From Betaproteobacteria bacterium (lineage in GTDB: Bacteria; Pseudomonadota; Gammaproteobacteria; Burkholderiales; SG8-39): a stretch of DNA of 25,130 bases. Position numbers and translations under genes: made by a program. Shown one piece after another: positions 14,997 through 22,281 of this stretch; positions within the stretch are counted from its first letter, which is position 1; every line of letters starts with the position of its first letter. Under the pieces are notes generated by a model. The model worked only from the letters and a program-made list of their open reading frames with translations. It was not told the origin of the DNA and did not search any database. The stretch spans positions 1-25,130 of the forward strand of contig CANIIN010000001.1 of the NCBI GenBank assembly GCA_947467405.1, given 5' to 3'.

Positions 14997-16328
14997 ATGA
15001 TTACAGTGAACGAAGTGCGGGTTCCCAATATCGGAGATTTCAAGGAAGTCGAAATCATCGAACTCATGGTCAAGGCTGGAGATCGCGTGCTGCCCGAGCA
15101 GTCGTTGATCACGGTCGAGTCCGACAAGGCCAGCATGGAAATTCCCGCGCCCGTGGCGGGTGTCGTGCGGGAAATCAAGGTGAAAGTCGGTGACAAAGTA
15201 TCCGAAGGAAGCATTGTCCTGCTGATGGATTCCGAATCGCCTGCGGTTTCAGTGGCAGATACGAAGCCTGCCAGCAATATTTCGAAGAATGTCCTGGATC
15301 AGACCGCGCCACCCGTCACATCGCCAGTGGCGACGATACCAGCGGTTGTTCCGCCTGCCGTCGCGATTCCAGCGGCACCCGTCGACCCGCTATTCAAAGC
15401 GCACGCCAGCCCGTCTGTGCGTCAGTTTGCTCGCGAATTGGGCGTTGACATAGCACGTGTTTCAGGGGCCGGCCCAAAGGGACGGATCCAGCGCACGGAT
15501 GTGCAGAACTTCGTCAAATCGGCGCTTGCTGCGAGTTCAGCACCCCGGAGTTCGAACCCAGGTGCCGCGGGTTTGCCGTTCAATCTACCGGCTTGGCCGC
15601 AAGTGGATTTCGCAAAGTTTGGTCCTGTGGAGACGGTTCCGCTTACCCGGTTGAGGAAGCTTGCCGGCGCCAATTTGCACAGGAACTGGATTTCAATTCC
15701 GCATGTCACGCAGTTTGACGAGGCGGATATCACGGAACTCGAGGCCTTCCGCAAGTCCAACAGTGTCGAATCGGAAATGCAGGGATTCAAGCTGACGCTG
15801 CTTGCTTTCCTGGTGAGGGCCTGCGTTACCGTGTTGCGTGAACATCCGCAATTCAACGCCTCACTGGACAAGACCGGAGAGAATATCGTCATCAAGAAGC
15901 ACTATCACATTGGGGTCGCTGTCGATACGCCCGATGGATTGGTCGTGCCGGTGATTCGCGATGCCGACCGCAAGGGCGTATTCGATCTGGCCAGGGAATT
16001 GGCCGAGATGTCCAGATTGGCCCGTGATCGCAAACTCAAGCCCGGAGACATGCAGGGCGGGACGTTCTCGATCTCCAGTCTTGGTGGCATTGGCGGCATG
16101 TCGTTCACGCCGATCATCAATGCACCGGAGGTGGCGATACTCGGCGTGTCCAGATCCGTGATCAGACCGGTCTGGACTGGCAAGGCGGAGACGGGGCAAT
16201 TTCAACCACGGTTGATGCTGCCCTTGTCGTTGTCATACGACCATCGTGTAATCGATGGCGCTGCCGGTGCAAGGTTTACAACCGCATTGGCGTCGGTGCT
16301 TTCAGATATTCGTCGTTCATTGCTCTAA
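14997..16328 (+). CDS. aceF: Pyruvate dehydrogenase E2, dihydrolipoyllysine acetyltransferase, single lipoyl domain
   Basis: Core of the pyruvate dehydrogenase complex, transferring acetyl from lipoamide to CoA. The 443 residues contain one lipoyl domain (about 5-78) with the modified Lys44 in ESDKASMEIP, an Ala/Pro-rich flexible linker (about 80-135), an E1/E3 peripheral subunit binding domain (about 136-176, SPSVRQFARELGVD then GPKGRI), a second linker, and the catalytic domain (about 210-443) with DHRVIDG, His416, near the end. E. coli AceF has three lipoyl domains, so this is a short form. The partner LpdA brings an additional lipoyl domain. AGGTGG precedes the ATG. Gaps to its neighbours are 9 nt on each side. 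Confidence 0.97.
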   Translation: MITVNEVRVPNIGDFKEVEIIELMVKAGDRVLPEQSLITVESDKASMEIPAPVAGVVREIKVKVGDKVSEGSIVLLMDSESPAVSVADTKPASNISKNVLDQTAPPVTSPVATIPAVVPPAVAIPAAPVDPLFKAHASPSVRQFARELGVDIARVSGAGPKGRIQRTDVQNFVKSALAASSAPRSSNPGAAGLPFNLPAWPQVDFAKFGPVETVPLTRLRKLAGANLHRNWISIPHVTQFDEADITELEAFRKSNSVESEMQGFKLTLLAFLVRACVTVLREHPQFNASLDKTGENIVIKKHYHIGVAVDTPDGLVVPVIRDADRKGVFDLARELAEMSRLARDRKLKPGDMQGGTFSISSLGGIGGMSFTPIINAPEVAILGVSRSVIRPVWTGKAETGQFQPRLMLPLSLSYDHRVIDGAAGARFTTALASVLSDIRRSLL

Positions 16329-16337
16329 GGACAGAAA

Positions 16338-18080
16338 ATGAGTTTGGTGCAGATCAGAATCCCGGACATCGGTGATTTCAAGGATGTCGCCGTGGCGGAG
16401 GTGCTGGTCAAAGTCGGCGATGCGATCGTGAAGGAGCAGTCACTGATCACGGTTGAATCCGACAAGGCATCCATAGAGATTCCTTCCCCGCTCGCGGGCG
16501 TTGTCAGTGAAGTGGTGATCAAGCCGGGCGACAAAGTGTCGCAAGGTACTGCCATTCTCGTCGTGGACGAAGTTGGCGGTGAAACGAAACCAGTGCAAGC
16601 GTCCACCCCGGCCGGGCCCATCCAATCGGCGGCGGTGGGGGCGGCATCGACTTCGGATCGATCTGAAGCGGAAACCCATGCGGAACTGCTGGTGCTCGGG
16701 TCGGGGCCGGGCGGTTATACGGCAGCATTTCGTGCCGCGGACCTGGGGAAGAAAGTCGTCCTTGTGGAACGATTTTCTGCTCTCGGCGGTGTGTGCACCA
16801 ATGTCGGCTGCATTCCCTCCAAAGCCTTGTTGCACGTGGCTCGGGTCATGACCGAAGTCGAGGAATTGCGGGATGGGGGCGTCATGTTTGCTCCGCCCTC
16901 CATCGACATCGACAAGCTCCGTGCCTGGAAAGACGACGTCGCGTCCAAGGGCGCCAAGGGTATCGCTGGTCTTGCGCGCCAGCGAAAAGTCACGGTCATG
17001 CAAGGTACTGGACGCTTCGAATCACCACATGTCATGGCTGTAGCGGGTGCTGACGGCGTATCGAGAAAAGTATCGTTTGATCAGTGCATCATCGCAGCGG
17101 GATCGTCGGTTGTTCGCATTCCCGGTCTTCCCTATGAAGACCCGCGCCTGATCGATTCAACCGGAGCTCTTGCGCTGCAGGACATACCGCAAAGCTTGCT
17201 GGTCATAGGTGGCGGAATCATTGGATTGGAAATGGCGTGTGTATATGACGCGCTGGGCTCCAAAGTGACGATCGTGGAAGCACTGGATGGCCTGATTCCC
17301 GGGGCAGACCGGGATCTGGTGCGTCCACTCGAGAGGCGCTTGCAGAAGCGCTACGCCGGAATATTGCTGAAGACGCGTGTGGTAAAACTGGATCCTTCCG
17401 CTGAGGGGCTGACGGCTACTTTCGAGGGGGACAAGCCTGTGGCGCCGCAGACTTTTGACCGCGTACTGGTGGCTGTGGGGCGGCGTCCGAACGGCAGGGA
17501 CATCGGTGCAGAGAAGGCCGGAATCTCGGTCAATGAAAGGGGATTCCTGCCTGTCGACAGGCAGCAGCGGACGAATGTTCCTCACATATTTGCAATTGGC
17601 GACATCGTTGGCGATCCGATGCTGGCGCACAAAGCCAGTCATGAAGGCAAGGTCGCTGCAGAGGTTGCTTGTGGCGGCAAATCCGCCTTTGATGCCTTGA
17701 CGATTCCGTCGGTTGCTTACACCGACCCTGAAATCGCATGGATGGGATTGACCGAAACGGAGGCTGCCAAACGTGGCATTGCCATTGCAAAGGCGAGTTT
17801 TCCATGGGCTGCTTCCGGACGTGCACGTGCTACGGGACGTACTGAGGGCGCAACCAAGCTCATTTTCGATCCCGAGACAAGGCGGATTCTGGGGGCGGGG
17901 ATTGTCGGTCCCAATGCCGGTGAATTGATCGCCGAGTTGGTGCTTGCCCTCGAGATGGGTGCCGATCTTGAAGACATCAGCCTGTCAATTCATCCGCATC
18001 CCACATTATCGGAAACCTCTGCATTCGCGGCAGAGGTCGGCCTGGGTAATATTACCGATCTTTACATACCAAGAAAGTAG
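16338..18080 (+). CDS. lpdA: Dihydrolipoamide dehydrogenase E3 with N-terminal lipoyl domain
   Basis: Flavoprotein that reoxidises dihydrolipoamide of E2 with NAD. The 580 residues exceed the usual 470-480 because of an N-terminal lipoyl domain (about 3-78) with Lys43 in ESDKASIEIP, joined by an Ala/Pro/Gly-rich linker (about 82-110). The E3 part starts with the FAD motif GSGPGG (121-126). The redox pair is Cys153 and Cys158 in GVCTNVGCIPSKAL. The NAD site is GGGIIGLEMA, the second FAD motif is FAIGDI, and the catalytic His554 is in HPHPTLSE. The same fusion is known in Ralstonia PdhL and Neisseria P64k. AAGGA precedes the ATG. It closes the PDH part of the operon. Confidence 0.97.
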   Translation: MSLVQIRIPDIGDFKDVAVAEVLVKVGDAIVKEQSLITVESDKASIEIPSPLAGVVSEVVIKPGDKVSQGTAILVVDEVGGETKPVQASTPAGPIQSAAVGAASTSDRSEAETHAELLVLGSGPGGYTAAFRAADLGKKVVLVERFSALGGVCTNVGCIPSKALLHVARVMTEVEELRDGGVMFAPPSIDIDKLRAWKDDVASKGAKGIAGLARQRKVTVMQGTGRFESPHVMAVAGADGVSRKVSFDQCIIAAGSSVVRIPGLPYEDPRLIDSTGALALQDIPQSLLVIGGGIIGLEMACVYDALGSKVTIVEALDGLIPGADRDLVRPLERRLQKRYAGILLKTRVVKLDPSAEGLTATFEGDKPVAPQTFDRVLVAVGRRPNGRDIGAEKAGISVNERGFLPVDRQQRTNVPHIFAIGDIVGDPMLAHKASHEGKVAAEVACGGKSAFDALTIPSVAYTDPEIAWMGLTETEAAKRGIAIAKASFPWAASGRARATGRTEGATKLIFDPETRRILGAGIVGPNAGELIAELVLALEMGADLEDISLSIHPHPTLSETSAFAAEVGLGNITDLYIPRK

Positions 18081-18086
18081 CCCGAT

Positions 18087-18746
18087 ATGACTCAGGATGA
18101 GTTGAAGCTGGCAGTCGCGCGCGAAGCCATCAAGTATGTCGAGGAAGATTCCATTGTTGGAGTCGGTACCGGGTCGACTGCCAATTTCTTCATTGATGAA
18201 CTGGCCAAGATGAAGGGGCGCATAGACGGCGCCGTGGCTAGTTCAGAGGCCACTGCCACGCGACTCAAGGAGCGGGGCATACGGGTCGTCGAACTGAACT
18301 CTGTCGGTGAACTGGCAGTCTATGTCGATGGCGCCGATGAAATCACGGAACATCTCGCCATGATCAAGGGTGGGGGTGGCGCACTGACCCGTGAAAAAAT
18401 CGTGGCCGCAGTAGCCAGAAAGTTCGTGTGCATCGCCGATGGCAGCAAGTTGGTACCGACGCTTGGCGAATTTCCGTTGCCCGTCGAGGTGATCCCGATG
18501 GCACGCTCGTGGGTGGGGCGGCAGATGGTCAAACTGGGCGGGATTCCGCGACTTCGCGAAGGATTTACCACCGACAACGGAAACCTGATCATCGATGTTT
18601 CGGGCCTCAAAATATTGAATCCGCCTGAACTGGAACAAGCCATCAACAATATTCCTGGCGTGGTGACTGTGGGTTTGTTCGCCCAAAGGGGCGCGGATAT
18701 TCTGCTGCTGGGCACCCCGAACGGTGTAAAAACGTATCGACGCTGA
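18087..18746 (+). CDS. rpiA: Ribose-5-phosphate isomerase A
   Basis: Interconverts ribose 5-phosphate and ribulose 5-phosphate in the non-oxidative pentose phosphate pathway. The 219 residues equal the E. coli length. Active-site residues lie at the same positions as in E. coli: Asp81 and Asp84 in DGADEI, Lys94 in KGGGGAL and Glu103 in TREKI. The phosphate-binding GVGTGSTANFFI is at about 25-36. It begins 6 nt after the lpdA stop with a weak AAGAAAG ribosome site, so it is probably co-transcribed with the PDH genes. I see no clear terminator after it. Confidence 0.97.
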   Translation: MTQDELKLAVAREAIKYVEEDSIVGVGTGSTANFFIDELAKMKGRIDGAVASSEATATRLKERGIRVVELNSVGELAVYVDGADEITEHLAMIKGGGGALTREKIVAAVARKFVCIADGSKLVPTLGEFPLPVEVIPMARSWVGRQMVKLGGIPRLREGFTTDNGNLIIDVSGLKILNPPELEQAINNIPGVVTVGLFAQRGADILLLGTPNGVKTYRR

Positions 18747-18772
18747 ACTGTTGTATCGATCGAGTCACGGAA

Positions 18773-18802
18773 TTGACATATTTCGTGAGTAGACTGTATG
18801 AA
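18773..18802 (+). promoter_or_regulatory. Promoter of phoU
   Basis: A consensus TTGACA (18773-18778) is followed after 18 bp by TATGAA (18797-18802), about 38 bp before the phoU start. The -35 is perfect and the -10 matches four of six bases. I see no clear Pho box (CTGTCAT repeats), so the promoter does not look PhoB-dependent. Confidence 0.5.
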
Positions 18803-18839
18803 TCGGATTCTCTAAACCGCGCAAAGAGAGGCGGGCTGC

Positions 18840-19553
18840 ATGTCGGAACATATTTCCAAGCAATTTGATGCCGAACTGGAGGCCGTGCGGACCCGCGTTC
18901 TCCAGATGGGCGGACTGGTCGAGGCGCAGATCGTGAGCGCGATGGACGGTCTGGCCAACGGCGATGTCGACTTGATCGAATCCGTGATCGGCGGAGATCA
19001 CCGTGTCAACGCAATGGAAGTCGAACTCGATGAGTCATGTAGCCAGATCATCGCCAAGCGACAGCCCGCAGCCAGCGACCTGCGTCTGATCATTGCCATC
19101 ATCAAGACCATCACCGATCTGGAGCGCATCGGCGACGAGGCGGAAAAGATTGGCAGAATGGCCAAGCTGATTCATGAAGCCCAGCGCCAGAACATGCCGA
19201 ATCTGGAATTGAGGCACGTTGCCGATCTAGCCGTCGGAATGCTGCGAAAATCGCTGGATGCCTTTGCGAGACTTGATTCGAACGCGGCGTCCGCAGTAGT
19301 GCGTCAGGATGAACTGGTCGATAACGAGTTCAGGTCAATTCTTCGGCAGCTCATTACGTTCATGATGGAAGATCCGAGGACCATCACCCGCAGCCTGGAA
19401 ATTCTCTTTGTGGCGAAGGCACTGGAACGCATCGGCGATCACTCGAAGAACATGGCCGAATATGTCGTGTACATGGTGGAGGGTCGCGACGTACGGCATA
19501 TCCGTGACAACTCCCCGGCCAAGACTGTTGCCGTCGATCCACTGGCGTCCTGA
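18840..19553 (+). CDS. phoU: Phosphate signalling protein PhoU
   Basis: Cytosolic helical-bundle protein that links the Pst phosphate transporter to the PhoR/PhoB two-component system and restrains phosphate uptake. The 237 residues contain two PhoU repeats. The first has SDLRLIIAIIKTITDLERIGDEAEKI and the second has LEILFVAKALERIGDHSKNMAEYVVYMVEG; both carry the acidic metal-binding E-R-I-G-D motif. The ATG follows GAGAGGCGGG. It has its own promoter and lies apart from any pst, phoB or phoR gene in this window. The assignment is secure; the regulatory partners must be elsewhere. Confidence 0.95.
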   Translation: MSEHISKQFDAELEAVRTRVLQMGGLVEAQIVSAMDGLANGDVDLIESVIGGDHRVNAMEVELDESCSQIIAKRQPAASDLRLIIAIIKTITDLERIGDEAEKIGRMAKLIHEAQRQNMPNLELRHVADLAVGMLRKSLDAFARLDSNAASAVVRQDELVDNEFRSILRQLITFMMEDPRTITRSLEILFVAKALERIGDHSKNMAEYVVYMVEGRDVRHIRDNSPAKTVAVDPLAS

Positions 19554-19605
19554 TTGCCCCGCTCTGTGCAGGGCTCTCGGACGGTCGAGTCATGCCTGAT
19601 TGTTG

Positions 19606-19878
19606 TCAGGTGGAGGGAGGAACATATCCGGAGGCTGCATCGGCGCCACCGCCGAAGAAGTGCTTCTCCATCTGCTCGGCCAGATATTTTCTGGCCCGGC
19701 TATCAGCGAGATTGAGGCGGTTTTCATTGATGAGCATGGTCTGGTGCCGCAACCACTGTTGCCATGCCTCTTTCGAGGCGCTCTCGAAAATCCGTTTGCC
19801 CAGTTCGCCGGGATAAGGCGGGAAATCCAGCCCTTCTGCTTCCACCCCCAGCTTGATGCAATTGACCATTCTAGCCAC
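19606..19878 (-). CDS. yggX: Probable Fe(2+)-trafficking protein YggX
   Basis: Small cytosolic protein linked in enteric bacteria to iron handling and protection of Fe-S clusters from oxidative damage. The 90 residues carry the family hallmarks: NCIKLGVEAEGLDFPPYPGE with the single conserved Cys7, GKRIFESASKEAWQQWLRHQTMLINENRLN (about 27-56), and a short C-terminal tail. The start is GTG at 19878, chosen because GGAGG lies 8 nt upstream; the in-frame ATG at 19869 is too far from that site. It follows argA by 68 nt on the same strand and may share its transcript. It converges with phoU across about 50 bp. Confidence 0.95.
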   Translation of the reverse strand: MARMVNCIKLGVEAEGLDFPPYPGELGKRIFESASKEAWQQWLRHQTMLINENRLNLADSRARKYLAEQMEKHFFGGGADAASGYVPPST

Positions 19879-19946
19879 AGATCTAACCTCCAGAATTCAG
19901 TATCGCGGATTCTATCCGGTTTCCTTCTTCATACGGCACGCTTCCG

Positions 19947-21269
19947 TCACAGGTTTCGGACCAGGACCTTGGAGCGTCTTTGCCAGTTGTAAAGCGATCG
20001 TTTCGGTTCTGGTAGAGATGAGACTCCCCCGAGGTCGAAGCCGCGTTCGATGAACCAGTGCGTCGTCAATGTGGTTAGGACGATGAGCTTCTTCATGCCA
20101 CGTGTGCGCGCCTCAGTCGATAGCGCTTCAACCAGTCGTTCGCCGTAGCCGGCCCCACGGAACTCGGGCCGTACGGCCAGTGCGGCGAGTTCGGCCGTCT
20201 TGCCTTTGGGGAACGGGTATAGCGCAGCGCATGCAACAATCACATTGTCGTGTTCGATGACGAAAAAGCGGTCAACTTCGCGCTCCAGCAGTTCCCGTCC
20301 CCTGAACACCAGCGTTCCGTCTGACTCAAGCGGCTCAATCAATTGCAATATTCCACCGACATCATCAATCGTTGCTTTCCGCAAACGTTCAACGCCGGAT
20401 TTTGTGAGAAGGCTTCCCGAACCGTCATGCGTAAACAGTTCTATGAGCAGCGCGCCGTCCGCTTGGTGTGATACAAGGTGCGCACGCGACACCCCCGCAG
20501 TAACAGCTTCGACTGCATGGGCAAGATAGAGACGTGTATCTGCGGTCAACGTATTGGATGCGGCGAGCAGATTGATAGCCTGTTCCACCGAAAGCTCGGT
20601 GATAAGTTTCATGCCCTGGTCCATGACAGGCTCATCAGTCAGGAAGATCAGCTTTTCGGCACCCAGCCCTTTTGCTGTCGCGACAGCGACGTCTTCCATT
20701 GCGCAATTAAATACCTCGCCCGTGGGCGAATAGCCTACGTTCGAGACAATAACGATATTGTTGACATCCAGGCATCCAGAGATTGCCGCGACGTCAACCT
20801 TTCTCACGGCGCCGGTGTACTGGTAATCGACCCCCTCACGAACGCCATATGGCTGAGCAGTGATGAAATTCCCGGACACCGTATTGATGGCCGCTCCAGC
20901 CATTGGGGAATTGGGCAGGCCTTGAGATAGCAGGGCGTCTATTTCGACTCGCAATACCCCGACAGCTTCCTTGACGCACTCAAGGGCCACATCGTTGGTA
21001 ATGCGAATGCCATTCTTGTACCGGGCCTTCGCGCGTCGTTGCCGCAATTGAGCTTCGATTTGCGGGCGGGAGCCATGAACAAGAACGAGCCGAATTCCTG
21101 CTGCATGCAGGAGATTGATGTCGTGCGCGAGGAACGAGAATTTCCCATCGGCCACCACTTCACCGCCGAAAGCGATGACGAAAGTCTTGCCCCTGAAAGC
21201 ATGAAAATAGGGAGCGACAGCTCTGAACCAGGTCACGAAACGTGTATCAAATCCGGTGTCTGAGTTCAT
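19947..21269 (-). CDS. argA: N-acetylglutamate synthase (amino-acid acetyltransferase)
   Basis: First committed step of arginine synthesis, acetylating glutamate with acetyl-CoA. The 440 residues show the classical two-domain ArgA: an N-terminal amino-acid-kinase-like domain (about 20-285; VIAFGGEVV, LVLVHGSRPQIE, IVIVSNVGYSPTGEVFNC), which carries arginine feedback in the family, and a C-terminal GNAT acetyltransferase (about 295-440) with the acetyl-CoA loop VRPEFRGAGYGERL and WFIERGF. The ATG at 21269 gives a family-like N-terminus, but no strong Shine-Dalgarno is seen. It lies 121 bp after rsmE, with a candidate promoter in the gap, and before yggX. Confidence 0.96.
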   Translation of the reverse strand: MNSDTGFDTRFVTWFRAVAPYFHAFRGKTFVIAFGGEVVADGKFSFLAHDINLLHAAGIRLVLVHGSRPQIEAQLRQRRAKARYKNGIRITNDVALECVKEAVGVLRVEIDALLSQGLPNSPMAGAAINTVSGNFITAQPYGVREGVDYQYTGAVRKVDVAAISGCLDVNNIVIVSNVGYSPTGEVFNCAMEDVAVATAKGLGAEKLIFLTDEPVMDQGMKLITELSVEQAINLLAASNTLTADTRLYLAHAVEAVTAGVSRAHLVSHQADGALLIELFTHDGSGSLLTKSGVERLRKATIDDVGGILQLIEPLESDGTLVFRGRELLEREVDRFFVIEHDNVIVACAALYPFPKGKTAELAALAVRPEFRGAGYGERLVEALSTEARTRGMKKLIVLTTLTTHWFIERGFDLGGVSSLPEPKRSLYNWQRRSKVLVRNL

Positions 21270-21347
21270 TGGGCGGTTTGTCTTGAGTATGGTTGGGCTG
21301 TTTGCGTCGATGGTGCCTGTCCGGGCTGATGCTGGGCATTCGTCCGC

Positions 21348-21377
21348 ATTCTAGCGACAAGCTGTGCAGCTTGTCTG
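21348..21377 (-). promoter_or_regulatory. Candidate argA promoter overlapped by a 20-bp palindrome
   Basis: On the minus strand CAGACA (21377-21372), an 18-bp spacer and TAGAAT (21353-21348) suggest a promoter about 80 bp before argA. A perfect dyad with 9-bp arms GACAAGCTG/CAGCTTGTC (21356-21375) fills the spacer and part of the -35. It lies 15 nt after the rsmE stop, so it could also be a hairpin ending rsmE, but no T tract follows. It does not resemble an ArgR box. Confidence 0.38.
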
Positions 21378-21390
21378 CGTTCTCCTTGGC

Positions 21391-22140
21391 TCAAGCGAAG
21401 TCTCCCCAAAGAACCTGAAGCGCTGCAATGGCAGCGATGGGTGCAGTCTCTGTTCGAAGCACGCGTGGCCCGAGATGAATGGATTGGAATGAATGCCGCA
21501 TTGCGGCCGCAACCTCGTGCTCGGCCAGCCCCCCTTCCGGACCGATGAGCAGCGTCACATCCAGTTGCTTTTCGTTGTCGCTCAATGACGTGCTTGCGTT
21601 CGGTGTCAGCAGCAATCTCAGGCTTCCATCAGGTCTGGCTTCGCCAATGGACCGTAGCCAGCCCTGTATGTCGGTCGGAGCCCTGACCTCGGGTACCGTA
21701 TTGCGCCCACACTGTTCGCAGGCGGCGGCCACGACATGCTGCCAATGGGCGTGTTTCCTGTCGGCGCGATCATCCCGAAGCTTGACGACACTGCGTTCGC
21801 TGCTCAACGGAACGATGGCATGTACCCCGAGTTCGGTTGCTTTCTGCAGGGTCAGATCCATGCGGTCGCCACTGGAAATGCATTGCGCCAATGTAATCCG
21901 GAGCGGTGATTCGCGGCTAACGTCAATTCGCGCACCGATTCTGACTTGAACCAGTTTGCGTGCGACCTGTGTCAAGACCGCAGCATACTCGCCACCGTCG
22001 CCACAAAAAAGCGTTACCTGATCACCTTCCCGCAATCTCAGTACGGCGACATGCCGAGCGGGTTGCTCGGGCAGGTCAAGGTCGGCTCCACTCGCGAGGG
22101 GCGCGGAAACCAGAAATCTGGGCGGGTGAGTATCGGACAT
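21391..22140 (-). CDS. rsmE: 16S rRNA m3U1498 methyltransferase RsmE
   Basis: SAM-dependent SPOUT-family enzyme that methylates N3 of U1498 in 16S rRNA within the assembled 30S subunit. The 249 residues have the N-terminal PUA-like domain (about 1-70; RHVAVLRLREGDQVTLFCGDGGEY) and the knotted catalytic domain with ALAQ-like LAQCISSGDRMDLTLQKATELGV, LLIGPEGGLAEHEV and LGPRVLRTETAPIAAI, all diagnostic. The ATG at 22140 gives the typical N-terminus; GGGAGA lies 11 nt upstream. It is divergent from typA with about 140 bp between the starts. Confidence 0.96.
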   Translation of the reverse strand: MSDTHPPRFLVSAPLASGADLDLPEQPARHVAVLRLREGDQVTLFCGDGGEYAAVLTQVARKLVQVRIGARIDVSRESPLRITLAQCISSGDRMDLTLQKATELGVHAIVPLSSERSVVKLRDDRADRKHAHWQHVVAAACEQCGRNTVPEVRAPTDIQGWLRSIGEARPDGSLRLLLTPNASTSLSDNEKQLDVTLLIGPEGGLAEHEVAAAMRHSFQSIHLGPRVLRTETAPIAAIAALQVLWGDFA

Positions 22141-22233
22141 GATGTGCAGATTCTCCCATAGGGACCGTTTCAGGCAGGATTTCGGTCATTTTTGTTGCGT
22201 AGCGTCAAAAGCCCTCCATGCGGGGGGCAATCC

Positions 22234-22242
22234 TGATAAGAT
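22234..22242 (+). promoter_or_regulatory. Possible extended -10 promoter of typA
   Basis: TGATAAGAT reads as an extended -10 (TG-N-TAAGAT) about 40 bp before the typA start. No convincing -35 is present at the standard distance, which extended -10 promoters can tolerate. Support is limited. Confidence 0.3.
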
Positions 22243-22281
22243 GCCGCCCTTCTTTTAAGCGCCCGTTCCGGCAGGTTCCCC

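Noticed and set aside
19595..19610. Short hairpin CCTGA/TCAGG between phoU and yggX as a terminator
   Set aside because: The 5-bp stem overlaps the yggX stop codon and is not followed by a T tract on either strand.
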